Virus record (IMG/VR): IMGVR_UViG_3300022925_000120
Span: 1 to 29,994 of that record
Length of the DNA: 29,994 nucleotides
From: a virus
Reading direction: 5' to 3' (one strand)
This document shows, piece after piece, positions 1-4,663 of the stretch. The notes under the pieces were generated by a model. That model searched no databases, was not told the origin of the DNA, and saw only the letters and a list, made by a program, of their open reading frames with translations. The position numbers and the translations under genes are program-made. Position 1 is the stretch's first letter. Each line of letters opens with the position of its first letter.

Positions 1-21
1 CAGAATTCGGAAGGCCATCGC

Positions 22-183
22 ATGAACGAAGCCGCAAAGAACATCATGGCCTGGATCATCGTTGTAGCGTTTATTTCGCTCGGCCTTGTCATGACGCTAT
101 TTTTCGGGGTGTGGGGTGCTATCGCGGTGATTGCGCTGTTTGTCGCGCTGGTGCTGTTTGACCTGAGGGGCAATGATGAGTGA
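22..183 (+). CDS. small two-helix membrane protein (53 aa)
   Basis: A 53-residue ORF starts at an ATG 6-10 bases after a GGAAGG ribosome-binding site. Two hydrophobic stretches, about residues 7-28 and 30-46, end in an acidic tail (RGNDE), so it should be an inner-membrane hairpin. Its stop overlaps the upstream end of the next reading frame, as is usual in this row of genes. I do not recognise a family and its role is unknown. Small membrane proteins of this kind are common among phage early genes. The protein may belong to a longer operon that begins left of the window. Confidence 0.6.
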   Translation: MNEAAKNIMAWIIVVAFISLGLVMTLFFGVWGAIAVIALFVALVLFDLRGNDE

Positions 184-223
184 AATCGCCTTTACGCCTG
201 TCACGTGGAGCGGAGCCAAGAAG

Positions 224-559
224 ATGAACGACCGCCTTGTTACAAATGACGAGTTGGACCGGGCGCTTTCGTTTCTCAGGGATAGCGCGATATCGATGGG
301 GCAGGCCAAAGCGAGACTTGTTATGGCCGGTCACATGGTCAGCCATATAGAGGCGCTGATGATCGTCGGCAGTGAGGAAAGCTCGGCCGACAAGCGCAAG
401 GCCGATGCCAGAGCGAGTGACCGCTACAAGGCGGCGATCGAAGAGGAAGCGGACGCGGCGGGAGACTTCGAGAAGCTCAAGAGCCTACGCGAAGCCGCCG
501 CCATGAAGATCGAGGCATGGCGCAGTGAACAAGCAAATTATCGTGCAATGAAAGTCTGA
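224..559 (+). CDS. conserved phage hypothetical protein, helical (111 aa)
   Basis: The frame opens at 173 (128 aa), but the ATG at 224 (MNDRLVTNDEL) has a better ribosome-binding site (GGAGCGGAG) and starts where homologues I recall from rhizobial phages start. The protein is highly charged and almost wholly helical. It has a conserved-looking C-terminus (REAAAMKIEAWRSEQ then ANYRAMKV). From memory this is a frequent small protein of alphaproteobacterial phages, found near recombination and regulatory genes, with no assigned function. The longer start would give an N-terminal extension overlapping the preceding gene by 11 bases. Confidence 0.85.
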   Translation: MNDRLVTNDELDRALSFLRDSAISMGQAKARLVMAGHMVSHIEALMIVGSEESSADKRKADARASDRYKAAIEEEADAAGDFEKLKSLREAAAMKIEAWRSEQANYRAMKV

Positions 560-572
560 AGGAGTGACGACA

Positions 573-743
573 ATGCGAGCAATCGTCGAACAGGATGGCG
601 AATTTTACTGGGTTGAGATCGAGGTTGAGATCGACCCGCGCGACATCAACAAGAAGCGCCGTGGCCGGCCACCGGCGGTGACGATCGCAAAGCCCGCCAA
701 GCGCCGTCCCGGTCGGCCCCGTAAGGTGAGGGCCGAGAAATGA
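573..743 (+). CDS. small basic protein with two AT-hook motifs (56 aa)
   Basis: The ATG at 573 follows GGAGTGACGACA, a good ribosome-binding site. The N-terminal half (residues 1-25) is acidic and beta-like. The C-terminal half is very basic and has two GRP-centred AT-hooks, RRGRPP at about 29-34 and RPGRPRK at about 45-51. AT-hooks bind the minor groove of AT-rich DNA, so a DNA-binding or nucleoid-like role is likely. This is inferred from the motif alone. The stop overlaps the ATG of the next gene (ATGA). Confidence 0.75.
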   Translation: MRAIVEQDGEFYWVEIEVEIDPRDINKKRRGRPPAVTIAKPAKRRPGRPRKVRAEK

Positions 744-913
744 ACAGCGACGCCATACAAACCGCGATGTCGATGGTGCTCGAGTCGTGCAAGGATGATT
801 TTGATCTGGGCTGGAATTCGGCGCTAATCGAACTCATTGAAATATTGTGTGATGCAGAGGAGGCCAAGAATGGAGATGTGGGTTTGGACAGCGCTGGTGC
901 TGCTGGCTCTTAA
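740..913 (+). CDS. hypothetical acidic protein (57 aa)
   Basis: It starts by ATGA overlap with the AT-hook gene, which suggests translational coupling. The 57 residues are acidic and helical for the first 42, then end in a low-complexity tail that overlaps the start of the next gene. No motif is recognised. An open frame, coupled start and compact packing support it as a gene. The overlapping 32-codon gene may be the only reason for the odd C-terminal sequence. Confidence 0.55.
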   Translation: MNSDAIQTAMSMVLESCKDDFDLGWNSALIELIEILCDAEEAKNGDVGLDSAGAAGS

Positions 914-968
914 CGTCGGAATTGGAATTGGAGCATGGTGGGCTGGTCGTGATGACGAACCCATTTGA
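870..968 (+). CDS. single-helix membrane peptide (32 aa)
   Basis: A 32-codon ORF is preceded by GAGGAGG at a good distance from the ATG. Residues 3-25 are one hydrophobic helix (MWVWTALVLLALNVGIGIGA), followed by a short charged tail (GRDDEPI). It overlaps the previous gene by 44 bases in another frame, and the following HNH gene by 17 bases. The strong ribosome-binding site is the main reason for accepting it. Function is unknown. Confidence 0.5.
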   Translation: MEMWVWTALVLLALNVGIGIGAWWAGRDDEPI

Positions 969-1263
969 GCATCATCGACGCGGAAGCATGACAGCCCAAC
1001 GACTGGCGCGGGTCTTCGCGTCAGGAAACGGGCAATGCCATGTCTGCGGCAGGAAACTCTACCCCGGCGACAAATGGCAGGCCGACCATGTGCATGCCCT
1101 GGAGCGGGGCGGCACGGATGATGACGACAATCTCCGCCCGATCTGCGATGGCTGTCACATTATCAAAACCAAAGACGACCACGCCGAAGCCGGCCACATG
1201 CGGCGCAGCTACGCTAAGCATGTCGTGCCGGGTGGCCATAGAAAGGGAAGGGGATGGCGATGA
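952..1263 (+). CDS. HNH endonuclease (103 aa)
   Basis: This is a compact HNH nuclease. A first zinc-binding CxxC lies at residues 29-32 (CHVC), the catalytic DH at 45-46 (ADHVHALERGG), a conserved Asn at about 60, and CDGCH at 65-69. These make the beta-beta-alpha-metal fold that cuts double-stranded DNA. The start at 952 (MTNPFEHH) fits homologues I recall; starts at 922 and 988 are in the same frame. In phages such enzymes may be homing endonucleases or take part in packaging-related cutting. This one lies far from terminase, in the early row, so a free-standing or host-DNA role is equally possible. The stop overlaps the next ATG. Confidence 0.9.
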   Translation: MTNPFEHHRRGSMTAQRLARVFASGNGQCHVCGRKLYPGDKWQADHVHALERGGTDDDDNLRPICDGCHIIKTKDDHAEAGHMRRSYAKHVVPGGHRKGRGWR

Positions 1264-1484
1264 GTGCCTATGAAGACGACGACAAGATCGAACAGATCGC
1301 GCGCATAACATACGCGCAACAACGCGGCGCATCGAAGCTACCGCTCCCGCCGTATCTGGAACTCACTTGGGACGAACTTTCTGACGATGAGCGGGTATTG
1401 TACGTGGCTCTCGTGCGCGCTGGTTGGCGGGCTGTCCACTGGCCAAAGGAGGATGGCGAGGGGGGGGTGACTGAAGATGAGTAA
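1260..1484 (+). CDS. hypothetical acidic protein (74 aa)
   Basis: It starts at the ATG that overlaps the HNH stop (ATGA), after an AAGGGGATGGCG purine-rich leader of the same kind as several later starts. An in-frame ATG six bases upstream is less well placed. The protein is acidic (an EDDDK start and an EDGEGG...TEDE end) with a central aromatic segment. A run of eight G at 1460-1467 lies near its 3' end. No family is recognised. The stop overlaps the next start in an ATGAGTAA arrangement. Confidence 0.75.
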   Translation: MSAYEDDDKIEQIARITYAQQRGASKLPLPPYLELTWDELSDDERVLYVALVRAGWRAVHWPKEDGEGGVTEDE

Positions 1485-1773
1485 CACATCGATCAGCGAT
1501 CAGAACGCGCAAGAGGTGCTTGCTGCCGACATACTCGCCGAGCTGCAGCGCGCCCGCACAAAATTTCCAGGGGAGAACGTCACAATGTTGGCGCTCATGG
1601 AGGAAGTCGGCGAGCTGGCAAAGGCCACATTCGAGGAGAGCGCCCTGCGCGTTCGCAAGGAAGCAATCCAGGTCGCATGCATGGCGATGCGGGTGGTACT
1701 CGACGGCGACGCCACACTCGATGAGTGGCGGGCGAAGCGCGGTCTCGACGCTTTAGGGCGGCACAAGCCATGA
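1477..1773 (+). CDS. MazG-like nucleotide pyrophosphohydrolase (98 aa)
   Basis: The protein is all-helical with the MazG/all-alpha NTP-PPase signature: EEVGELAKA at about residues 42-50, then RKEAIQVACMAMRVV at about 60-74. The acidic residues of these two helices bind magnesium in the family. Members hydrolyse NTPs or dNTPs to monophosphates and pyrophosphate. In phages they are thought to clean the nucleotide pool or to lower alarmone signals in the infected cell. Its length is normal for the single-domain phage form. It overlaps both neighbours by a few bases and so belongs to the same operon. Confidence 0.85.
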   Translation: MSNTSISDQNAQEVLAADILAELQRARTKFPGENVTMLALMEEVGELAKATFEESALRVRKEAIQVACMAMRVVLDGDATLDEWRAKRGLDALGRHKP

Positions 1774-2024
1774 GGACGAGGGACCGCGTGCGGCGATACC
1801 TGATCGCGCACCCGTCCGCGACGGTGCGCGAGATACAGGTCGCGCTCGGCCTCTCGTCGCCATCAGCGGTCCATTACCACCTAAGAAAGGTAGACCGCGT
1901 AGATGCGCTGAAGGACCGCATCGCCGACATTGCGAGGCGTATCAGATACGCTGCCGACATGGTTGGCGACGACGAGCTTCCAGAGCAGTTGCATGCTCTG
2001 GCGCGCGAGCTGGAAGGACTATGA
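1770..2024 (+). CDS. winged-helix DNA-binding protein, LexA N-domain-like (84 aa)
   Basis: It starts at 1770 by ATGA overlap with the MazG-like stop; the frame is open from 1725, but the overlap start is the natural one. Residues 1-40 resemble the LexA DNA-binding domain: RDRVRRYLIAHPSATVREIQ, then ALGLSSPSAVHYHLRKV, where helices 2 and 3 form the helix-turn-helix. The remaining half is a helical tail (about 45-84) that could dimerise. There is no LexA peptidase domain. It is likely a small phage regulator; the target is unknown. Confidence 0.75.
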   Translation: MRTRDRVRRYLIAHPSATVREIQVALGLSSPSAVHYHLRKVDRVDALKDRIADIARRIRYAADMVGDDELPEQLHALARELEGL

Positions 2025-2036
2025 GGGGGGATGGCG

Positions 2037-2201
2037 ATGAGTGACATCATCGATCGACTCGGCGTCGGCGGCCAGCGCAACGAGGAGAGATATGCATGCA
2101 ATGGGTTCACTGGTTCGCGCTGCTCGGGCTGGTCTGGTTCATGGCCGGCACGGTTACTATGCAGCGAGCATGGCACTACGCGACGCGAGCAGCGCGTTTG
2201 A
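2037..2201 (+). CDS. short ORF, possible truncated copy of the MSDII family (54 aa)
   Basis: It starts in a strong purine-rich context (GGGGGGATGGCG then ATGAGTGACATC). The first 20 codons (MSDIIDRLGVGG..NEERYA) resemble the start of the gene at 3590 (MSDIIEKLKGEQGEARYRGN). After that the frame runs under the next gene and has no sensible composition (Trp/Cys/Ser-rich). I read it as a truncated relative left after insertion or loss, possibly still translated as a leader for the gene at 2096. It may not make a functional protein. Confidence 0.4.
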   Translation: MSDIIDRLGVGGQRNEERYACNGFTGSRCSGWSGSWPARLLCSEHGTTRREQRV

Positions 2202-2326
2202 AATCGATTATACAGCTCCAACTGGAGCTGTTTCTTGAGGCCCGCGCGCTTGCCGAATACGGCGCTCGTGATGAGGCGAATGACGTGCTGGCAGAGGCCA
2301 TTCGGCTTGGTGATGAGGGACCATGA
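2096..2326 (+). CDS. small membrane protein (76 aa)
   Basis: The ATG at 2096 has GAGGAGAG just upstream. Residues 3-22 (WVHWFALLGLVWFMAGTV) form one transmembrane helix. About 50 charged helical residues follow, probably in the cytoplasm. It overlaps the short ORF at 2037 in another frame, and its stop overlaps the next ATG (ATGA). No family is recognised. Confidence 0.65.
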   Translation: MQWVHWFALLGLVWFMAGTVTMQRAWHYATRAARLKSIIQLQLELFLEARALAEYGARDEANDVLAEAIRLGDEGP

Positions 2327-2766
2327 GTGAAATAGCAGCAGCCGAGATCGCGCGGGTAAGGGTTCTGGTGGCCAAGCTGGAGGCTCGCCGCGTGGATTTA
2401 GAAGCCGTCGTGCTGGCGGCAAAGACACTGCTTGAGGGTGACGAACACGACCGCGAAGATGCGTGGATACTTCTAGACGACGCGCATCGCGTCAGATGGG
2501 TTGGCGATGAGTGCATCGACAATATGACGACCTTGATGGATAAGCAAAAGGCCGATATCGAACGACTTCGTGATGAGCTTGATACGTGGCGGTCTGTTTT
2601 TCCGGACATTGCACCACAGCGCGTCCTCCCAGACCGGCGCCTGCTTCATTCCGAGATCGAGCGGTTGCGGGCGGCGCTGCGCTACATTGAGCGAATAGAC
2701 GCATATCCGCACCGCTGCCGCGAAATCGCCCGCGCCGCTCTCAAGGAAGGGGCTGGAGATGAGTGA
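2323..2766 (+). CDS. coiled-coil phage protein, Ead/Ea22-like tail (147 aa)
   Basis: An almost entirely helical, highly charged protein. Two coiled-coil segments are clear: about residues 5-38 and a stretch carrying the repeat DIERLRDEL / SEIERLRAALRYIE. The C-terminus (CREIARAALKEG) looks like the tail shared by many Ea22-type phage hypotheticals. It ends in LKEGAGDE, a tail shared with two other genes here because of the repeat at the gene junction. The start overlaps the previous stop, and the stop lies 8 bases into the next gene. Function is unknown. Confidence 0.8.
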   Translation: MSEIAAAEIARVRVLVAKLEARRVDLEAVVLAAKTLLEGDEHDREDAWILLDDAHRVRWVGDECIDNMTTLMDKQKADIERLRDELDTWRSVFPDIAPQRVLPDRRLLHSEIERLRAALRYIERIDAYPHRCREIARAALKEGAGDE

Positions 2767-2768
2767 CA
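2740..2768 (+). repeat. start/stop junction repeat, copy A
   Basis: A 29-base sequence that encodes the last codons of the upstream gene (LKEGAGDE), supplies its ribosome-binding purines (AAGGAAGGGGCTGGAG) and contains the ATGAGTGA where the next gene starts and the upstream one stops. It is identical, base for base, to the copy at 2972-3000. Confidence 0.85.
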
Positions 2769-2998
2769 AGGAAGAAATGACAAAAAGCCAAGCTGAGGCA
2801 CTGAAATGGCTGCGCGAACGTGGCGGCGACGGCATATTTGACCGCTGCGGCGTACTTATTGCCAGCGGTGAAAGCGCGCCTCACACACGTGCAACGTGGA
2901 ATGCTCTCGCGAAGCTAGGGCTTGTGGAAATGTATAAGCCGACCGGCAAGGGGCGGGGACGCCTCAAGGTACTCAAGGAAGGGGCTGGAGATGAGTGA
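2759..2998 (+). CDS. small winged-helix-like phage protein (79 aa)
   Basis: It starts in the ATGAGTGA overlap with the previous gene. Residues 7-25 form a helix (MTKSQAEALKWLRERGGDG). A short strand and a helix-turn-helix-like part (TRATWNALAKLGLVEMYKP) follow, then a basic wing (TGKGRGRLKVL). I recall close relatives in rhizobial phages, always unassigned. The fold hints at DNA binding, but that is inference. The last eight residues are the repeat-encoded LKEGAGDE tail. Confidence 0.8.
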   Translation: MSDKEEMTKSQAEALKWLRERGGDGIFDRCGVLIASGESAPHTRATWNALAKLGLVEMYKPTGKGRGRLKVLKEGAGDE

Positions 2999-3000
2999 CA
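2972..3000 (+). repeat. start/stop junction repeat, copy B
   Basis: Identical over 29 bases to the copy at 2740-2768. It ends one gene (stop within ATGAGTGA) and starts the next at 2991. The identity at DNA level over both coding and ribosome-binding bases points to recent duplication or gene conversion. Confidence 0.85.
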
Positions 3001-3578
3001 CGGGCTACATACTCAACGGCATAACGCCGATCGCTGTCAATTACGACACGTGCCGAGAATGGGCCATAACTGTTCCACTCACAAATCGGCGCGTCGCGTT
3101 TGATGAGGTCGGCGACTATGATGTATCTACCGTGTTTTTGACGTATGCCGACGACCCCGAGCGCCTTTTCGAGACCATGGTTTTCAAGGCCGGTACATTT
3201 TCTGGCGTCTGGTGTGTGCATGCGGCGACATGGGATGAGGCGTTGCAAGCGCACAAGCGCGGCTGCGAGGAGGCGCGGAGATTGACGCTCAAGGGGGCCC
3301 GCCACGGTCAGCAGCAGTCAACAGGACAGATAGAGGGAGAAGGGAAGATGAGTGTTTGGGGTGAACCAGATGACTTTGGGCCGCCGGAAGGCTACGTCAC
3401 AGAAGAAAGAGCTGAGCAAGCGTTCGTGGCGGGCGCGCAGGCTTGTCGCGAAATGCTGGCACGCTTTGTCGAGCAGGGTGGGCATCATGATATTGCAGCA
3501 TCGATACGCGCGAACTGGCATCCAGGCTGGGGCAACGATCCGGGGCGACCTGATCAGGTCGCCGATGGGCTGTGGTGA
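2991..3578 (+). CDS. conserved phage protein, apparent fusion of two small genes (195 aa)
   Basis: The start at 2991 lies in the junction repeat. The frame is open further up, but only as read-through of the previous gene. Residues 1-100 (MSDTGYILNGITPIAVNYDT ... VSTVFLTYADDPERLFETMV) match a common phage family of unknown function that I recall beginning MxxKYVLDGHTPV and carrying the STVFL and LFETM motifs. From about residue 120 (MSVWGEPDDFGPPEGYVTEE) a second, helical unit begins at an ATG with its own strong ribosome-binding site. The linker (LTLKGARHGQQQSTGQ) resembles a decayed junction repeat whose stop codon has been lost. It may make one fused protein, two proteins, or both. Confidence 0.75.
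   Translation: MSDTGYILNGITPIAVNYDTCREWAITVPLTNRRVAFDEVGDYDVSTVFLTYADDPERLFETMVFKAGTFSGVWCVHAATWDEALQAHKRGCEEARRLTLKGARHGQQQSTGQIEGEGKMSVWGEPDDFGPPEGYVTEERAEQAFVAGAQACREMLARFVEQGGHHDIAASIRANWHPGWGNDPGRPDQVADGLW
3327..3350 (+). promoter_or_regulatory. internal ribosome-binding site and in-frame start
   Basis: GAGGGAGAAGGGAAG lies directly before an in-frame ATGAGT at 3348 inside the 195-residue ORF. It would give a separate 76-residue product (MSVWGEPDD...). Purine content and spacing are as good as at the accepted starts around it. Confidence 0.5.
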
Positions 3579-3589
3579 GGGGTATGGTG

Positions 3590-3916
3590 ATGAGTGACAT
3601 TATCGAGAAGCTGAAGGGGGAGCAAGGGGAAGCGCGCTACCGTGGCAACGCCGATCTGCACAGCATGCTCGTAGAGGCGACGGCAGAGATCGAACGGCTG
3701 CGGGCGGCGCTGGCCGATGGAGACGCCCTGCGCGCCGAGCGAGAGAAATGCGCGGATATGATTGATCGTCTCCGCGCTAACGTTCCCATCCCCCGCAGCT
3801 ATGAACTCGCGCACTATTGCATGGGCCTTGAGGCTGCGGCGATGGAGATTAGGCCATACGAAACAGAGGAGGCGCAGAATTTGACGCTTCTCAAGGGAGG
3901 GGCTGGCGATGAGTGA
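3590..3916 (+). CDS. coiled-coil phage protein, Ead/Ea22-like (108 aa)
   Basis: I chose the ATG at 3590 because it carries the ATGAGTGACAT start context shared with other genes here; the frame opens at 3572. The N-terminus MSDIIEKL is followed by a charged helix (AEIERLRAALADGDALRAER) and a second (EKCADMIDRLRANV). The tail again ends LKGGAGDE because of the third junction repeat. The DNA of the EIERLRAAL segment closely matches that in the gene at 2323, so the two genes share modules. Function is unknown; Ea22-like proteins are typical phage early accessory proteins. Confidence 0.75.
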   Translation: MSDIIEKLKGEQGEARYRGNADLHSMLVEATAEIERLRAALADGDALRAEREKCADMIDRLRANVPIPRSYELAHYCMGLEAAAMEIRPYETEEAQNLTLLKGGAGDE

Positions 3917-3917
3917 C
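3890..3917 (+). repeat. start/stop junction repeat, copy C
   Basis: Matches copies A and B at 26 of 28 positions (A-to-G at the eighth base and A-to-C at the eighteenth). It ends the gene at 3590 and sets up a start at 3909, after which only 23 codons remain open. Confidence 0.8.
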
Positions 3918-3980
3918 ATCTACCCCGCCACTGTCAGCACAACCAGTACAAGCCAAAAGCTGATCGCTGACAGCGCATAA
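3909..3980 (+). CDS. last short ORF of the rightward operon (23 aa)
   Basis: The third junction repeat places a good ribosome-binding site before an ATG giving MSDIYPATVSTTSTSQKLIA and three more residues. Nearly all of it lies antisense to the 29-residue membrane peptide of the late operon. It is probably translated at some level because of its start, but it looks like the stump of a gene cut off where the two operons meet. Confidence 0.35.
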   Translation: MSDIYPATVSTTSTSQKLIADSA

Positions 3981-4009
3981 AACGCCAGCCATCTCCAACG
4001 CCGTATCAT
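3920..4009 (-). CDS. tiny membrane peptide at the end of the lysis cassette (29 aa)
   Basis: The ATG at 4009 overlaps the stop of the 84-residue gene (ATGA). The product MIRRWRWLAFYALSAISFWL followed by VLVVLTVAG is a basic N-terminus plus one transmembrane helix. The frame is open further upstream, but only as a shadow of the neighbouring gene. Position after the spanins and the single-helix design suggest a holin-like or antiholin-like peptide. That is inference, as no family is recognised. Confidence 0.55.
   Translation of the reverse strand: MIRRWRWLAFYALSAISFWLVLVVLTVAG
3931..3973. repeat. inverted repeat where the two operons converge
   Basis: CTGTCAGC (3931-3938) and GCTGACAG (3966-3973) are perfect 8-base arms around a 27-base loop. 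They lie inside the overlap between the last rightward ORF and the last leftward gene. There is no following T-run, so a simple terminator is doubtful. It may be a Rho-dependent or RNase-processed end, or chance. Confidence 0.3.
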
Positions 4010-4260
4010 CGATGGAGAAGGGCAGAGATCAGCGAGCCAATCGTCTCCGCGCTTTTCGGGGCAAGCGCCGAGAGCATGGTAATGGCAACGGCTACAACGG
4101 CTTGCGCTGCTCTTTCCAGCCACCGGAGCCGTCTCGCAAGAGCACGATGTTCCGCCCGTGCTTCCTCTCGCTGGCGCTCCACGGTTTGCAGGCGCACCTC
4201 GACGTTTTGACTCCAGTTCCACAACCACTGCGTCAGCCAGCTTCGAAAGTTCTCGCTCAT
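4006..4260 (-). CDS. small membrane protein of the lysis cassette, holin candidate (84 aa)
   Basis: Residues 5-20 are aromatic-rich and amphipathic (FRSWLTQWLWNWSQNV). Residues 21-50 form a charged coiled coil, and residues 51-68 (AAQAVVAVAITMLSALAP) are a transmembrane helix. A second weakly hydrophobic helix lies near the end (72-82). It follows the o-spanin by 9 bases and overlaps the next peptide. A holin is otherwise missing from the cassette, so this and the 29-residue peptide are the best candidates. An alternative overlapping frame starting at 4267 looks like a shadow. Confidence 0.65.
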   Translation of the reverse strand: MSENFRSWLTQWLWNWSQNVEVRLQTVERQREEARAEHRALARRLRWLERAAQAVVAVAITMLSALAPKSAETIGSLISALLHR

Positions 4261-4269
4261 GGATCATCG

Positions 4270-4521
4270 TCAGCTCGTCTTCGGGGCAGGCTTATCGACA
4301 TCGCAGGGCGCCTTGTACGCCGTCACGGTTCCTGTTTTCAGCGTGTCATAGCGGGAATTATGCTCGGCCACCGCCCGTTGCATGGCGCAGGGGGCGAGGC
4401 CTGAATTTGGAATGGGCTTGAAGGCGGCGAGAGCGCCGTCCTTAGTCAAGACTGTAGGGGTCGCGCACCCCGCTGCCAGTGCGGCTGCGAGCGCCGGCGC
4501 GATCAGCTTTGGTGACGGCAT
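4270..4521 (-). CDS. o-spanin, Rz1-like outer-membrane lipoprotein (83 aa)
   Basis: The start at 4521 gives a classic lipoprotein signal: MPSPKLIAPALAAALAAGC, with lipobox LAAGC and lipidated Cys19. The longer start at 4587 would bury the signal behind 22 Arg-rich residues. The mature part is short and Pro/Thr-containing with two Cys (PCAMQ, APCDV). It overlaps the i-spanin gene by 80 bases in another frame, the embedded arrangement typical of Rz/Rz1 pairs. It should pair with the i-spanin across the periplasm to disrupt the outer membrane at lysis. Confidence 0.85.
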   Translation of the reverse strand: MPSPKLIAPALAAALAAGCATPTVLTKDGALAAFKPIPNSGLAPCAMQRAVAEHNSRYDTLKTGTVTAYKAPCDVDKPAPKTS

Positions 4522-4663
4522 GGGTGGTCGCCTTCTCGATCTTGGCAACCGCCCGTTCGGCGCCGCGTTGCCGTTGGTCATAAGCAAACGCGGTCACAAA
4601 GGTGAGGATGGCGAGCCCGATCGCTGCGATGCGCCCGAGCGGTGAGAATAGAAATGCGATCAT
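4442..4663 (-). CDS. i-spanin, Rz-like inner-membrane protein (73 aa)
   Basis: The ATG at 4663 overlaps the endolysin stop (ATGA). Residues 9-28 form a single N-terminal transmembrane helix (LGRIAAIGLAILTFVTAFAY), followed by a short charged periplasmic helix (RGAERAVAKIEKATTHAVTK). The C-terminus GVRDPYSLD matches the RDPY-type end I recall in rhizobial phage Rz-like proteins. It is shorter than lambda Rz, which is common in these phages. With the nested lipoprotein it forms a two-component spanin. Confidence 0.8.
   Translation of the reverse strand: MIAFLFSPLGRIAAIGLAILTFVTAFAYDQRQRGAERAVAKIEKATTHAVTKADRAGARSRTGSGVRDPYSLD

Noticed and set aside
1725-1769. Upstream extension of the winged-helix gene
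   Set aside because: Lies inside the MazG-like gene; the ATGA overlap at 1770 is the natural start and matches the domain edge.
3920-4267. 115-residue - strand frame starting MIHEREL
   Set aside because: Most of it is a shadow of the 84-residue gene; only the last 29 codons, from the ATG at 4009, look real.
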